64,000 nucleotides of DNA from Streptomyces rapamycinicus NRRL 5491 (lineage in GTDB: Bacteria > Actinomycetota > Actinomycetes > Streptomycetales > Streptomycetaceae). The DNA is taken from assembly GCF_024298965.1 (NCBI RefSeq), contig NZ_CP085193.1, forward strand, positions 10,788,001 to 10,852,000, given 5' to 3'. This document shows, piece by piece, positions 7,538 to 16,568 of the stretch. The translations under genes were made by a program, and so were the position numbers. The notes beneath the pieces were generated by a model that saw nothing but the letters and a program-made list of their open reading frames with translations, was not told where the DNA came from and searched no databases. How positions within the stretch are numbered: the first letter of the stretch is position 1; each line of letters opens with the position of its first letter.

Positions 7538-9772
7538 TCAAGGACGCGCTCCGGCGGGGCCGGTGGCCGGTCGATACCGGTCGAAGCGCTGCGCCGCGCC
7601 AATCGCCACCGCTGCCTCGTCGAACGAGCGGAACATCCGAAGCCCGTTGCGTTCCGCGAACGCGGACAGCCTCTCCTGGTCGGTCGGCGGGGCGATATCC
7701 AGGTTGCGGGGAACGAGCGCGACACGTTGTGGGAAGCCGCGTTGCAGAAGGGAGCCGAGCGCGTCGAGGAGCGGGGTGAGGCCCGCTGTGCCGTAGTTGA
7801 AGTAGGCGGCGACGTTGACGTGGACCAGCACATCGGCATATGGCTGTCCGCCCTCGCCCAGCACGGGTTCGAGCGCGTCTCGCAGGATGTCTACGGGGGA
7901 CGCGGGACCGATCGGGATCTCCAGTGGGTTGGCGACACTCGTGCCGGCGCCGTAGCCGAGGTCGCGCAGTCGCGTCCGCAACTCTTGGCGCAGCGGTGTG
8001 ATGGTGAGCCCGGCGCGGTCGGCGGCGTCCGCGGCGAGCACAGATGCCCCGCCGCCGAGCCCGGCCACCAGTAGCCCCTCGGCTCCTTCCGGCGTGTGGG
8101 CTCGGTGGGCATACCGCTGGAGGTACCCGAGGGTCCCCAGCAGATCGTCCAGGGTGTGCACCAGGCTGATCCCCGTCGCCTCGGCCACTGCCTGCCAGAC
8201 TTTCGGCGCTCCGGCCATGGAGCCGGTGTGAGAGGAGACGGCGCGGGCCCCCTGTCGGCTGCTTCCCCCCGTCAGCACGACGACCGGTTTGCGTCCGGAC
8301 GCCCGCCGCAGGGCGCGCAGCAGCCGGTCCCCGTCCTTCACGCCTTCCAGGTAGAGGCCGATGACCTCGGTGTCCGCGTCGTCCACCAGCCACTCGACGA
8401 GATCCGCGTGGTTGACGTCGATCGCGTTGCCGATGCTCACCAGCTTGGCGTACCGGATGCCACGGCGGTCACCGGCGGTGACCAGGTCGCCGGAGAGCCC
8501 TCCGCTCTGTGAGACGACCGAGACGGTACCGGGCTCACGGGGTGATCCGAGTGTGAAGGTCTGCTGCCCGGCGGGGCTGAACACGCCGAGGCAGTTAGGT
8601 CCCAGCAGACGGGTGTCTGTTCCTCGCACGGTCGCCACGAGCCGGTCTTCGAGGTCTTTGCCCGCGGTGCCCATCTCCCCGAACCCGCCCGTGATGACGT
8701 GGATGAACTTCACCTTGCCCACCGCGGACTCGACCACTTCCGGGACGCGTGCGGCGGGCACGGCGACCACCAGGTAGTCGACGCTGCCCGGGATGGTGTC
8801 CAGCGAGGGATACGCGGATACGCCGTCGATCTCGGTGGCTGATGGGTGCAGGGCGTACAGGTCGTTCGTCCGGCCGATGCCGCGGTACGCGGCGAGAAAC
8901 CTGTTGCCGAAACCCGGTTTGTTGGCTGACGCGCCGACCACCGCGACACCGCGCGGTGCGAACAACCGACTGAAGTCGGTGCCGACCTCCGGCGCCGGCC
9001 GTGCGCCGAGCGGGCTGGACACCATGGTGAGCCGGGCGTCCAGTGCCACCACCCCGTCTGCGGTCGCGACCACCGGATTGCATTCGAACTCGGCCAGCCG
9101 CCCCCCGAGCTCGTCGATGACGCCTCCCTCTCCGGCGATCGCGAGCAGTAGCGAGACGAGGGCGTCCCGGTCCGCCGGTGGCCTCCCGCGGCTGCCGGTG
9201 AGCAGAGGCGCCCCGGGGAAGGACTCCACCAGCGCTTGTGCGTCGGCGGGGGAGAGGGGCGCCACGCGCAGGGCGGTGAGATCCAGCATTTCCGTGGCGA
9301 TGCCGCCCAGTCCGAGCAGGACAACGTGGCCGAAGCTCTCGTCCCGCACTACCCCCACGATGAGTTCGACACCGCTGGGGTGCTGCTCCTCGACCAGCCA
9401 CCCATGAGGCGGGAGTCCAGCGGCGTGCAGCCGCTGCCACATGTCGGTGCCGGCGGCGGCCACGGAATCCGCGTCGAGACCGAGGCGGACAGCGCCGACA
9501 TCGCTCTTGTGCACAAGCCCCTGCCCCCATGCCTTGAGCACGACCGGGGCGCGCAGGTCCGCCGCGGCCTCGGCCAGGCCGGCATCCGGAACGGCCTGAT
9601 CGGTGATGGTGATCACGGCGCCACGCGGAGTGTGGATGCCATGCCGACGCAGCATCGACTTGACCACGGGTTCCGGAACGTGTCCCCGGCCAGGCCGGTC
9701 CCGGTCGGGCAATGGATCAAAAGCGGCGGGTGCTTTGCGGGTGGTGGCATCGGGAGCCGTCGGGGGCGTCAT
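7538..9772 (-). CDS. NDP-forming acyl-CoA synthetase, ATP-grasp domain first
   Basis: 744 residues. The ATG at 9772 has AAGGAG 6 bases upstream; earlier in-frame ATGs lack a site. An ATP-grasp half (about 20-240, VVLKAWGQGLVHKSDVGAVRLG, VEEQHPSGVELIVGV) precedes a CoA-binding Rossmann half (about 260-390, GVAVVGASANKPGFGNR) and a succinyl-CoA-ligase-like domain with SHTGSMAG near residue 510, the probable phosphohistidine. Beta-before-alpha order is the reverse of the usual alpha-beta single-chain enzyme. It would form an acyl-CoA from acid, CoA and ATP via phosphoryl transfer, giving ADP. It is divergent from the hydantoinase genes across a gap with two operators. Confidence 0.88.
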   Translation of the reverse strand: MTPPTAPDATTRKAPAAFDPLPDRDRPGRGHVPEPVVKSMLRRHGIHTPRGAVITITDQAVPDAGLAEAAADLRAPVVLKAWGQGLVHKSDVGAVRLGLDADSVAAAGTDMWQRLHAAGLPPHGWLVEEQHPSGVELIVGVVRDESFGHVVLLGLGGIATEMLDLTALRVAPLSPADAQALVESFPGAPLLTGSRGRPPADRDALVSLLLAIAGEGGVIDELGGRLAEFECNPVVATADGVVALDARLTMVSSPLGARPAPEVGTDFSRLFAPRGVAVVGASANKPGFGNRFLAAYRGIGRTNDLYALHPSATEIDGVSAYPSLDTIPGSVDYLVVAVPAARVPEVVESAVGKVKFIHVITGGFGEMGTAGKDLEDRLVATVRGTDTRLLGPNCLGVFSPAGQQTFTLGSPREPGTVSVVSQSGGLSGDLVTAGDRRGIRYAKLVSIGNAIDVNHADLVEWLVDDADTEVIGLYLEGVKDGDRLLRALRRASGRKPVVVLTGGSSRQGARAVSSHTGSMAGAPKVWQAVAEATGISLVHTLDDLLGTLGYLQRYAHRAHTPEGAEGLLVAGLGGGASVLAADAADRAGLTITPLRQELRTRLRDLGYGAGTSVANPLEIPIGPASPVDILRDALEPVLGEGGQPYADVLVHVNVAAYFNYGTAGLTPLLDALGSLLQRGFPQRVALVPRNLDIAPPTDQERLSAFAERNGLRMFRSFDEAAVAIGAAQRFDRYRPATGPAGARP

Positions 9773-9836
9773 GCGCATCTCCTTCTGCGGCCGCTGTGCG
9801 GATCGTTTGGTGAGTCGGTCTGCCATGCGACAGGCT

Positions 9837-9854
9837 AGCAAGCAAGTGCTTGGT
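9837..9854. promoter_or_regulatory. TetR-type operator, site 3 of 14
   Basis: AGCAAGCAAGTGCTTGGT is near-perfect for the consensus (one mismatch). It is 65 bp upstream of the acyl-CoA synthetase start. Confidence 0.75.
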
Positions 9855-9888
9855 GGGTAATTATGGAGGTGGTGACGGCCGAAGCGTA

Positions 9889-9906
9889 GACAAGCGCTTG
9901 TTCAAA
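9889..9906. promoter_or_regulatory. TetR-type operator, site 4 of 14
   Basis: GACAAGCGCTTGTTCAAA holds the CAAGCGCTTG core. It ends 16 bp before the hydantoinase A ATG, which has no clear ribosome site, so the operator may overlap the transcription start of a short-leader mRNA. Confidence 0.6.
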
Positions 9907-9922
9907 TCCTAGTCTGAGCGAC

Positions 9923-12091
9923 ATGCCTGGACTCCACAAACCGGACACCAGGGGCTATGCGCTGGGATTCGACGTCGGCGGTACGTTCACCGACGTGGTT
10001 CTCGCGGGCCCCGAGGGCCAGGTCGCCGTAGCGAAGTGCCTGAGCACGCACGACGACCCCACCGAGGGAATCATCAGCGGGGTGACCGCCGCCCTGCGCG
10101 AGGCCCGTGTCAAACCTCAGCAGATCACCCGCGCCGTACACGCGACGACCCTCGCCACCAACGCCATCCTGGAACGGCGAGGCGAACGCGTCGCCTATGT
10201 GACCACCGCGGGATTCCGCAGCCTGCTCCCGCTCGGCCGCTACGCCCGGGTCGAGGAGGACCGTTACGACCTCTACTTCGATCCACCCGTTCCCCCCGTA
10301 CCGGCGAAGGACTGCTTCGAAGTACCGGAGCGCGTCGACAGCGGTGGCCGCGTGCTGCGGCCCGTCGACGAGGACGCGGTGCGCCAGGTCGCCGAGGAGA
10401 TCCGCGCACGCGGGATCCGGGCCGTGGCGGTGTGTCTGCTCCACGCCTACGCCAACCCAGTTCATGAACGCCGAAGCTGCGAGATTCTCCGGCAGGTGCT
10501 GCCCGCAGGCTCCACGGTCGTGATGTCCAGCGAGATATGGCCGGAGATCCGTGAATACGAGCGGGCGACGACGACGCTGATGTCCGCGTACGTCGGCCCC
10601 GTGATGACCCGCTACCTCACGAGGTTGCAGGACCGTCTCGCCGAACTCGGCGTGGCCGCCCGGGTGCAGGTGATGGAGTCCGGCGGTGGCGTCATGTCCG
10701 CCGACCTGGCCGGTCGCCGGGCCGTGGCCACCATCGAGTCGGGTCCCGCGGCCGGTGTCCTGGCCGCGAGCTTCACCGGCACGGCGGCCGGGCACCCCGA
10801 CGTCATCTCCTTCGACATGGGAGGCACGACCGCCAAGGCATGTGTCGTCCGTGGCGGACGTCCCCACATCACACGCGAGTTCAGCGTCGGTGGCAAGGGA
10901 AGCTTCGGGGGACGCCGCGCCGGAACCGGGGTGCCCATCAAGGTTCCGGCCATCGACCTCGCCGAGGTGGGCGCGGGAGGCGGCAGCATCGCCTGGGTGG
11001 ACGACGGCGGCGTGCTGCACGTCGGGCCGCGCTCGGCGGGTTCCGCTCCCGGACCCGCCTGCTACGGTCTGGGCGGCGCGGAACCGACCGTCACCGACGC
11101 CAATCTGGTCCTTGGATATCTGGATCCGTCGTCCTTCGCGGGCGGCACCATGGCGCTCGCCCCCGAACTGTCCGAGAAGGCGATCGACCAGCGGCTCGCC
11201 GGGCTGCTCGGAGTGGATCGCGCCGTCGCGGCGCACGCCGTCCATGACCTGGCGAACGCCACCATGGGCTCCGCCGTCCATGTGGTGACGGTCCAGCGCG
11301 GCATCGATCCCCGGGGCTTCGCCGTAGTGGCCTTCGGCGGTGCGGGACCGATGCACGCGGCGCGGGTCGCGGAGCGTTTCGGCATCTCTACCGTGATCGT
11401 GCCCCCGTCGTGCGGCGTGGGCTCGGCGGTCGGGTTGCTCGCCGCCGATCTGAGCACGGACCGAGTGCTGACACATGTGGTGTCCGCGCAGGACGCGGAT
11501 CTCACGGAGCTCGAACGCGTCTTCACCGAGCTCGCCGCCTCCGCCTCCGGCGACCTCGACGTCGGGCTGGGAGATCCCGGCACGCGGGTCGAACGCTCCG
11601 CGGACGTCCGGTTCAGCGGACAGGCGCACGAGCTGACCGTCGCGATGCCGACCGAGCCCGTCGACGCGAAGGCCATGGACAGGCTGCGCCGGGAATTCAC
11701 CGCCCGGTACCAGGAGGCGTACGGCATCGCCATGACCGGCCCCGTCGAGCTCGTCAGCCTGCGGGTGCGGGTCACCAGGTCGGTGGAGAAGGTGCCACTG
11801 GGACGGAGGCCCGAAACCGTCGCCCAGGGCGGCGCGCCGAGTTCGATCCGTCCGGTGTGGTTTCCCGAGTCCGGCGGCTACCAGGACACCCCGGTGTACG
11901 AGCGCGGACGCCTCGGCCCGGGCCACCGGCTGTCCGGCCCGGCGATCGTGGGGGACCACGAATCGACGGTCGTCGTCCCGCCGGGCTGGAACGCCTCGGT
12001 CGACGAGGAGTTCAACCTCGTGCTGAGTGCGGACACCGCCGAAGACGCCGCCGGAGCGACCACGTCGACATCCCAGGGGAACATGTCATGA
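9923..12091 (+). CDS. Hydantoinase/oxoprolinase subunit A (HyuA/acetone carboxylase beta-like)
   Basis: 722 residues with the family's two phosphate-binding loops: GFDVGGTFTDVV at 15-26 and SFDMGGTTAKACVV near 300. The C-terminal GPAIVGDHESTVVVPPGW block is also typical. These ATPases work with a HyuB partner to open hydantoin or oxoproline rings or to carboxylate ketones after ATP-driven activation. The next gene is that partner, overlapping by ATGA. No small zinc gamma subunit as in acetone carboxylase is present. The substrate in this cluster, a lactam, imide or ketone, is open. Confidence 0.9.
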   Translation: MPGLHKPDTRGYALGFDVGGTFTDVVLAGPEGQVAVAKCLSTHDDPTEGIISGVTAALREARVKPQQITRAVHATTLATNAILERRGERVAYVTTAGFRSLLPLGRYARVEEDRYDLYFDPPVPPVPAKDCFEVPERVDSGGRVLRPVDEDAVRQVAEEIRARGIRAVAVCLLHAYANPVHERRSCEILRQVLPAGSTVVMSSEIWPEIREYERATTTLMSAYVGPVMTRYLTRLQDRLAELGVAARVQVMESGGGVMSADLAGRRAVATIESGPAAGVLAASFTGTAAGHPDVISFDMGGTTAKACVVRGGRPHITREFSVGGKGSFGGRRAGTGVPIKVPAIDLAEVGAGGGSIAWVDDGGVLHVGPRSAGSAPGPACYGLGGAEPTVTDANLVLGYLDPSSFAGGTMALAPELSEKAIDQRLAGLLGVDRAVAAHAVHDLANATMGSAVHVVTVQRGIDPRGFAVVAFGGAGPMHAARVAERFGISTVIVPPSCGVGSAVGLLAADLSTDRVLTHVVSAQDADLTELERVFTELAASASGDLDVGLGDPGTRVERSADVRFSGQAHELTVAMPTEPVDAKAMDRLRREFTARYQEAYGIAMTGPVELVSLRVRVTRSVEKVPLGRRPETVAQGGAPSSIRPVWFPESGGYQDTPVYERGRLGPGHRLSGPAIVGDHESTVVVPPGWNASVDEEFNLVLSADTAEDAAGATTSTSQGNMS

Positions 12092-13878
12092 CCACCATGC
12101 CGCCCGCCGCTGTGCGGCCCGCCGCCGACGCCCTGACCGCCGAGATCCTGCGCAACGCCCTGGCCGTGGCGGCCGAGGAAGCCAGCATCGTGGTCGTTCG
12201 CTCGGCTTACTCGACCTTCGTCGTGGAGGGATCCGACGCGTCCGCCGCGATCCTGGACGCCGAGGGTCGGCTGATCGCCCACTCGGTGGCGACCACGCTG
12301 ATGAACAGCATGGCACTGTCTGTGGCGGTTCCCCATCTGCTGGAGGACATCCCCGCCGACACCATGAGTCCCGGCGATGTGTTCGTGATGAACGACGCGT
12401 ACCGCGGCGGCATTCACACCAACGACCTGCTGGTGTTCCGCCCCGTCTTCGTCGACGGCGCCGTACGGTACTTCACCGGAACGCTGATCCATGTCTCGGA
12501 CATCGGCGGCGCCTCCGCCGGGGGCATGGCCTCCCTGGCCACGGAGATATTCCTGGAGGGTCTGCAACTCCCACCGGTACGAGTCGCCACCGCCGATGGG
12601 CTGGAACTCCCGATCACGCGGATCCTTCAGCTGAACAGCCGGACCCCCGACAAGGTGCTCGGTGATGTGCAGGCGCTGATCGCCGGCGCGACCACGGCGG
12701 CCACCCGGGTCGAGGCACTGATCACCGAGCACGGGCCCCAGGCATTCGACGAGGGGGTGCTCGGCTATCTGCGCCACACCGAGGAGCGGACCCGTGCCGC
12801 CCTCGCCGCGCTGCCGCACGGAACCTTCCGGGCTTCCTATGCCATCGACGACGACGGCATCCACCCCGGCCGAACCCATACCGTCCAGGTGGCGGTCACC
12901 GTCACCGACGGATCGGTCGTGCTCGACTTCGACGGCACGGACCCGCAGGCCCCGGCGGCCGTCAACGCGAGCCTGTCGCAGTCGTTGGCGGCCGTGGTCT
13001 TCGCCGTGCGGTGCTTCCTCGACCCGACGATCCCCATGAACGACGGATGCCTGCGCGCCCTGGACGTGCGGCTCCCCGTCGGGTCGCTGCTCAACGCACA
13101 GTCCCCCTACCCGTGCGGCGGCAGATTCCTCCCCGCCTACGCGGCCATGGAAGCGGTGTTCCAGGCGCTGTCGGACGCGGTGCCGGACAAGGCCATCGCG
13201 GCATCCGGCATCCTCCAGCCCTTCAGCATGGCCGCCCGCAACGCCCCGTACTGGATTCACCTTGCCTACGACTACGGGGGTGTCGGCGCCCGCCACGGCA
13301 AGGACGGGCCGGACGCCACGGGCGTCCACTTCGGTCTGGGACGCAATTCGGTGCCCCAGGTCGAACCGGTGGAGAACCGTTGCCCCATCGTCGTGGAGAG
13401 CGTTGAGTACCTCACCGACAGCGGGGGTCCCGGCCGCTGGCGCGGCGGCCTCGGCACCCGTACGGTCTTCCGGCTGAGGGCGGACGCGGACATCACCACC
13501 CGCGGCGACCGGCTGCGCAATGGTCCGCCCGGCCGCGACGGTGGTCATCCCGGCACTCCTGGCGGCTTCTACCGGCTGGCCCCGGACGGTGGCAGGGAGC
13601 GCCTGGAGTCGAAGGTCAACAACGAACCGTTCGTGGCGGGCCAGGCATTCGTTGTGGAAACCACCGGCGGCGGAGGCGTCGGCTGTCCCGAGGACCGGCC
13701 GGTCGACGAGGTACTGGCCGACGTGGCCGCCGGCAAGGTGTCCCGGCAGGCCGCCGCCGAGGTGTACGGGCTGGTCTGGGCCGGAGAAGAGATCGACCGC
13801 GCGGCCACCGAACAGCGCCGAGCCCGCCTGCGTGCCCATGTGCCGGAAGCGAACCGACCGGCCGTGGCCCAGAACTGA
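12088..13878 (+). CDS. Hydantoinase/oxoprolinase subunit B (HyuB/acetone carboxylase alpha-like)
   Basis: 596 residues; the ATG at 12088 overlaps the TGA of hyuA. Family blocks include TAEILRNALAVAAEEAS, the GDVFVMNDAYRGGIHTNDLLVF segment near residue 95, and the C-terminal GGPGRWRGGLGT...TRGDRLRNGPPGRDGG region. The length is normal for HyuB. It forms the second half of the ATP-dependent amidohydrolase or carboxylase with the upstream protein. A strong hairpin follows the stop. Confidence 0.9.
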   Translation: MTTMPPAAVRPAADALTAEILRNALAVAAEEASIVVVRSAYSTFVVEGSDASAAILDAEGRLIAHSVATTLMNSMALSVAVPHLLEDIPADTMSPGDVFVMNDAYRGGIHTNDLLVFRPVFVDGAVRYFTGTLIHVSDIGGASAGGMASLATEIFLEGLQLPPVRVATADGLELPITRILQLNSRTPDKVLGDVQALIAGATTAATRVEALITEHGPQAFDEGVLGYLRHTEERTRAALAALPHGTFRASYAIDDDGIHPGRTHTVQVAVTVTDGSVVLDFDGTDPQAPAAVNASLSQSLAAVVFAVRCFLDPTIPMNDGCLRALDVRLPVGSLLNAQSPYPCGGRFLPAYAAMEAVFQALSDAVPDKAIAASGILQPFSMAARNAPYWIHLAYDYGGVGARHGKDGPDATGVHFGLGRNSVPQVEPVENRCPIVVESVEYLTDSGGPGRWRGGLGTRTVFRLRADADITTRGDRLRNGPPGRDGGHPGTPGGFYRLAPDGGRERLESKVNNEPFVAGQAFVVETTGGGGVGCPEDRPVDEVLADVAAGKVSRQAAAEVYGLVWAGEEIDRAATEQRRARLRAHVPEANRPAVAQN

Positions 13879-13888
13879 AATTCCCTTG

Positions 13889-13914
13889 TCGCGGCCCCGT
13901 GATCGGGGCCGCGA
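13889..13914 (+). terminator. Hairpin terminator after the hydantoinase pair
   Basis: An 11-bp perfect stem, TCGCGGCCCCG / CGGGGCCGCGA, with the 4-nt loop TGAT, 10 bases after the hyuB stop. It separates hyuAB from the LLM/PadR pair and may attenuate rather than block read-through. Confidence 0.7.
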
Positions 13915-13974
13915 TATCGCATCCCTCTGACTTCCTGTTCGGAACACCCCACCCACCACACGGAGGCGGAACCC

Positions 13975-15093
13975 GTGAAGTTTTCGATGATCTTCGAGGC
14001 CCAGATGGCCGATCCGACCCGCGAACACGAACAGCAGGTGCTGCGTGACTGCGTGGAGCAGGCCGTGTTCGCCGAGGAGATGGGGTTCGACCGGATCTGG
14101 GCCGTCGAGCACCACGCTCTGAAGTGGTACGCGCATATGAGCGCGCCGGAGATCTTCCTCACCTGGGTGGCGGCGCGGACACAACGCATCCGCGTCGGCC
14201 ATGGAGTGGTGTGCATGCCGTTCGGATTCAACCACCCGGTCCGGGTGGCCGAACGGGCGGCGATGCTGGACATCCTGTCCGGCGGGCGGCTGGACCTGGG
14301 GGCCGGGAGGGGCGGCACCGTCCAGGAGACCTCGCTGTGCGGAGTGGACATGGACCGCACGAAGGCGGAGGTGGAGGAGGCACTGCGGATCATCGGGCAG
14401 GTGTGGCAGAAGGACGAGTTCGAGTGGCACGGCGAACTGCTGGACATCGAGCCTCACCCGGTGCTCCCGCGCTCGCTCCAGGAGCCCCATCCTCCGCTGT
14501 TCATGGCCTGCAGTCGCAAGGAAACCCTCAAGGAGGCGGCCGAGTTCGGGACCGGCGCCCTGGTCATGGGATTCGCCGGCCCCAAGGACGTGGCGGACAT
14601 GCGCCGCGTCTACGACGAGGCGATCGCCGCCCGCACGGGCGACCGGTTCGTCTCCACCGTGGTGAATGACCATCTGTCCGCGCTGTGCCCGACCATCGTG
14701 CTCGACGACCGGGAAAGGGCTGAGCGCATCGGACTGCGCGGCCAGCGCTTCTTCGCCCAGTCCATCGCGCACTGGTACGGCGGTGCGGGCATCCCCGACG
14801 AGGCGGTGGTCGAGGGCGCCGACGAACGTGCCGAACTGGCCCGGGCCGCCGAACAGGAAGTCGCGATGTTGCACGAGTCGAACATCCCGGTCAACGCCTC
14901 GATGCGGGAGAAGTACCACGGATCGCATGCCTACGGGACCGCGGACGACGCCATCGAGTATGTGCGGCAGCTGATCGATGCCGGTGCCGACGAGATCATG
15001 TGCCTGATCCAGATGGGAACAGTCCCCCAGGACGTGTGCATGGAGACCATCCGGCAGTGGGGGAGCACGGTGATCCCCCACTTCCGTCGATGA
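13975..15093 (+). CDS. LLM-class flavin-dependent monooxygenase (luciferase-like, EHH type)
   Basis: 372 residues from a GTG at 13975 behind CGGAGGCGG. It shows the long luciferase-type pattern: IWAVEHHALKWYAHMSAPEI near residue 42, RIRVGHGVVCMPFGFNHPVRVAERAAMLDILSGGR split over about 75-105, and EPHPPLFMACSRKET at about 175. The EHH motif and length fit FMNH2-dependent oxygenases such as type II Baeyer-Villiger enzymes more than F420 enzymes. FMNH2 could come from the reductase at 24458. Its TGA overlaps the ATG of a PadR regulator. Confidence 0.88.
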   Translation: MKFSMIFEAQMADPTREHEQQVLRDCVEQAVFAEEMGFDRIWAVEHHALKWYAHMSAPEIFLTWVAARTQRIRVGHGVVCMPFGFNHPVRVAERAAMLDILSGGRLDLGAGRGGTVQETSLCGVDMDRTKAEVEEALRIIGQVWQKDEFEWHGELLDIEPHPVLPRSLQEPHPPLFMACSRKETLKEAAEFGTGALVMGFAGPKDVADMRRVYDEAIAARTGDRFVSTVVNDHLSALCPTIVLDDRERAERIGLRGQRFFAQSIAHWYGGAGIPDEAVVEGADERAELARAAEQEVAMLHESNIPVNASMREKYHGSHAYGTADDAIEYVRQLIDAGADEIMCLIQMGTVPQDVCMETIRQWGSTVIPHFRR

Positions 15094-15695
15094 TGACACC
15101 GCGCCGCCCCGGGGCGTCCGCCGCGGGGTGGGCCGTCCTGGGGTTGCTCTCCTACGCGCCCGGGCTCTCCGGGTACGAACTCAAGCAGTGGGCTGATCAC
15201 AGCCTGCGCTTCTTCTACCAGGCGCCCGCGATGAGCCAGATCTATTCGGAACTGCAGCGCCTGGAAGCACTGGGGTGGGCCGAATCCCGACTGGAGCCAC
15301 AGGGGCACGGGCGCGACAAAAGGGTCTATGGGCTCACCGAGGACGGCGCGGCGGCGCTCGAGAGGCATGTGGAGTCGGCGCCGTTCCGGCCGCCCATGGT
15401 CAAGAATCCGGTGGCCATGCGGATCTGGCTCGGCCACCTGACCGGCGGGGCGGGCATGGACCGGCTGATCGACGCCTACGACGCGCACCTGAACGAGTTC
15501 CTCGAAGGCGTGAGGGCCGCGCTGAAGACCACCGAGGACCGCTCCGAGCTGGCCTATGCCGCGATGGCGCTGCGCTGGATGGCCCGCTCCAACCAGGCGC
15601 AGGCCGAAGCGCTCGGGGAGTTGCGACGAGAACTGGCCGAGCGCAGGGCCGAGGCCCCAACGTGCAAGGAGGGAACGGGAGGCCCTGTGGCTTGA
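15090..15695 (+). CDS. PadR-family transcriptional regulator
   Basis: About 201 residues. The ATG at 15090 overlaps the upstream LLM stop (ATGA), with a second ATG directly after. An N-terminal winged helix (WAVLGLLSYAPGLSGYELKQWAD, then SQIYSELQRLEALGWAESRLEPQ...KRVYGLTEDGAAAL) is followed by a Vir/PadR-type C-terminal helical domain (about 95-185). PadR proteins usually repress nearby genes until a phenolic or other ligand binds. Coupling to the LLM gene suggests a local control layer besides the repeated TetR-type operators. Confidence 0.88.
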   Translation: MMTPRRPGASAAGWAVLGLLSYAPGLSGYELKQWADHSLRFFYQAPAMSQIYSELQRLEALGWAESRLEPQGHGRDKRVYGLTEDGAAALERHVESAPFRPPMVKNPVAMRIWLGHLTGGAGMDRLIDAYDAHLNEFLEGVRAALKTTEDRSELAYAAMALRWMARSNQAQAEALGELRRELAERRAEAPTCKEGTGGPVA

Positions 15696-15723
15696 CGGTG
15701 TCGAGCGGAGAGGCAAGACTTGC

Positions 15724-15741
15724 ACCAAGCGCTTGCTTGTT
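15724..15741. promoter_or_regulatory. TetR-type operator, site 5 of 14
   Basis: ACCAAGCGCTTGCTTGTT matches all but one consensus position. It lies 23 bp upstream of the SDR start at 15765. Confidence 0.75.
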
Positions 15742-15764
15742 ACTCTGTGTCCTCGGAGGCTGAC

Positions 15765-16520
15765 ATGGGTTGGGAGAACAAGGCCGCGCTGGTGACCGGG
15801 GCGGCCTCCGGCATCGGCCGAGCCGTCGTCCGTGAGCTGGTCGGTCGCGGAGTACGAGTGGCGGGGCTCGACAGCGACGGCGAGGCGCTCACCGCGGCGA
15901 TGCGGTCGTTTCCCAAGGGGCGCGTCACATCACTTGTGGCGGACGTCAGCGATGCCGGGCACGTCGAACAGGCCGTCGACCGGACGGCAGATGCGTTCGG
16001 ACGACTCGACGTGGTCTGCAACGTCGCCGGCGTCGTCGATGACGCCACCCCCACCCATCAAGTCCCCCTGCAGCAGTGGCATCGGGTTGTCGCCGTCGAT
16101 CTGACCGGTCCCTTCCTGGTCACCCGCAGTGCCTTGCCGCACCTGCTGGCGAGCGGGGGCGGCTCCATCGTGAACATGGCGTCCTCTGCGGGGCTGTTCG
16201 CGGCAGGGGGCGGCAGCTCGTATACGGCAGCCAAACACGGGTTGGTGGGGCTGACGCGAAGAGTCGCCCTGGAATACGGGGATCGGGGCGTCCGCGCGAA
16301 CGCAGTGTGTCCCGGCTACATCGCCACGGAACTGAACGCGTCCTACCGCACACCGGAACCGGCCAACGAGCCCGTCGCCGGGGCGGTGGCGGCCACCCCC
16401 GCGGGGCGATGGGGGACACCGGAAGAAGTGGCGACACTGGTCGCCTTCCTCGCCGGCGACGACTCGCGGTTCATCACGGGCTCGGTGTACACCATTGACG
16501 GCGGACTGCTTATCCGCTGA
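15765..16520 (+). CDS. Short-chain dehydrogenase/reductase (SDR)
   Basis: 251 residues; the ATG at 15765 follows CGGAGG. The Rossmann motif TGAASGIGRA is at about 12-21, with CNVAG, NMASSAG and the catalytic YTAAK, and the C-terminal TGSVYTIDGG is present. It is a classical NAD(P)-dependent alcohol/ketone oxidoreductase; the substrate is unassigned, perhaps a hydroxyacyl-CoA or ring alcohol. It is co-transcribed with the VOC protein, behind its own operator. Confidence 0.9.
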   Translation: MGWENKAALVTGAASGIGRAVVRELVGRGVRVAGLDSDGEALTAAMRSFPKGRVTSLVADVSDAGHVEQAVDRTADAFGRLDVVCNVAGVVDDATPTHQVPLQQWHRVVAVDLTGPFLVTRSALPHLLASGGGSIVNMASSAGLFAAGGGSSYTAAKHGLVGLTRRVALEYGDRGVRANAVCPGYIATELNASYRTPEPANEPVAGAVAATPAGRWGTPEEVATLVAFLAGDDSRFITGSVYTIDGGLLIR

Positions 16521-16568
16521 GCGGGACAACAGCCGACCCGTGGGGTCGGGAAGAAACGGAGCGATGGC

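Noticed and set aside
9902..11959. A 685-codon minus-strand frame opposite hydantoinase A
   Set aside because: Low-complexity composition with no domain, antisense to a clear HyuA gene.
11878..15099. A 1073-codon open frame on the minus strand
   Set aside because: It lies opposite the HyuA end, HyuB and LLM genes, which have clear family matches. It has no recognisable domains and is a GC-bias artefact.
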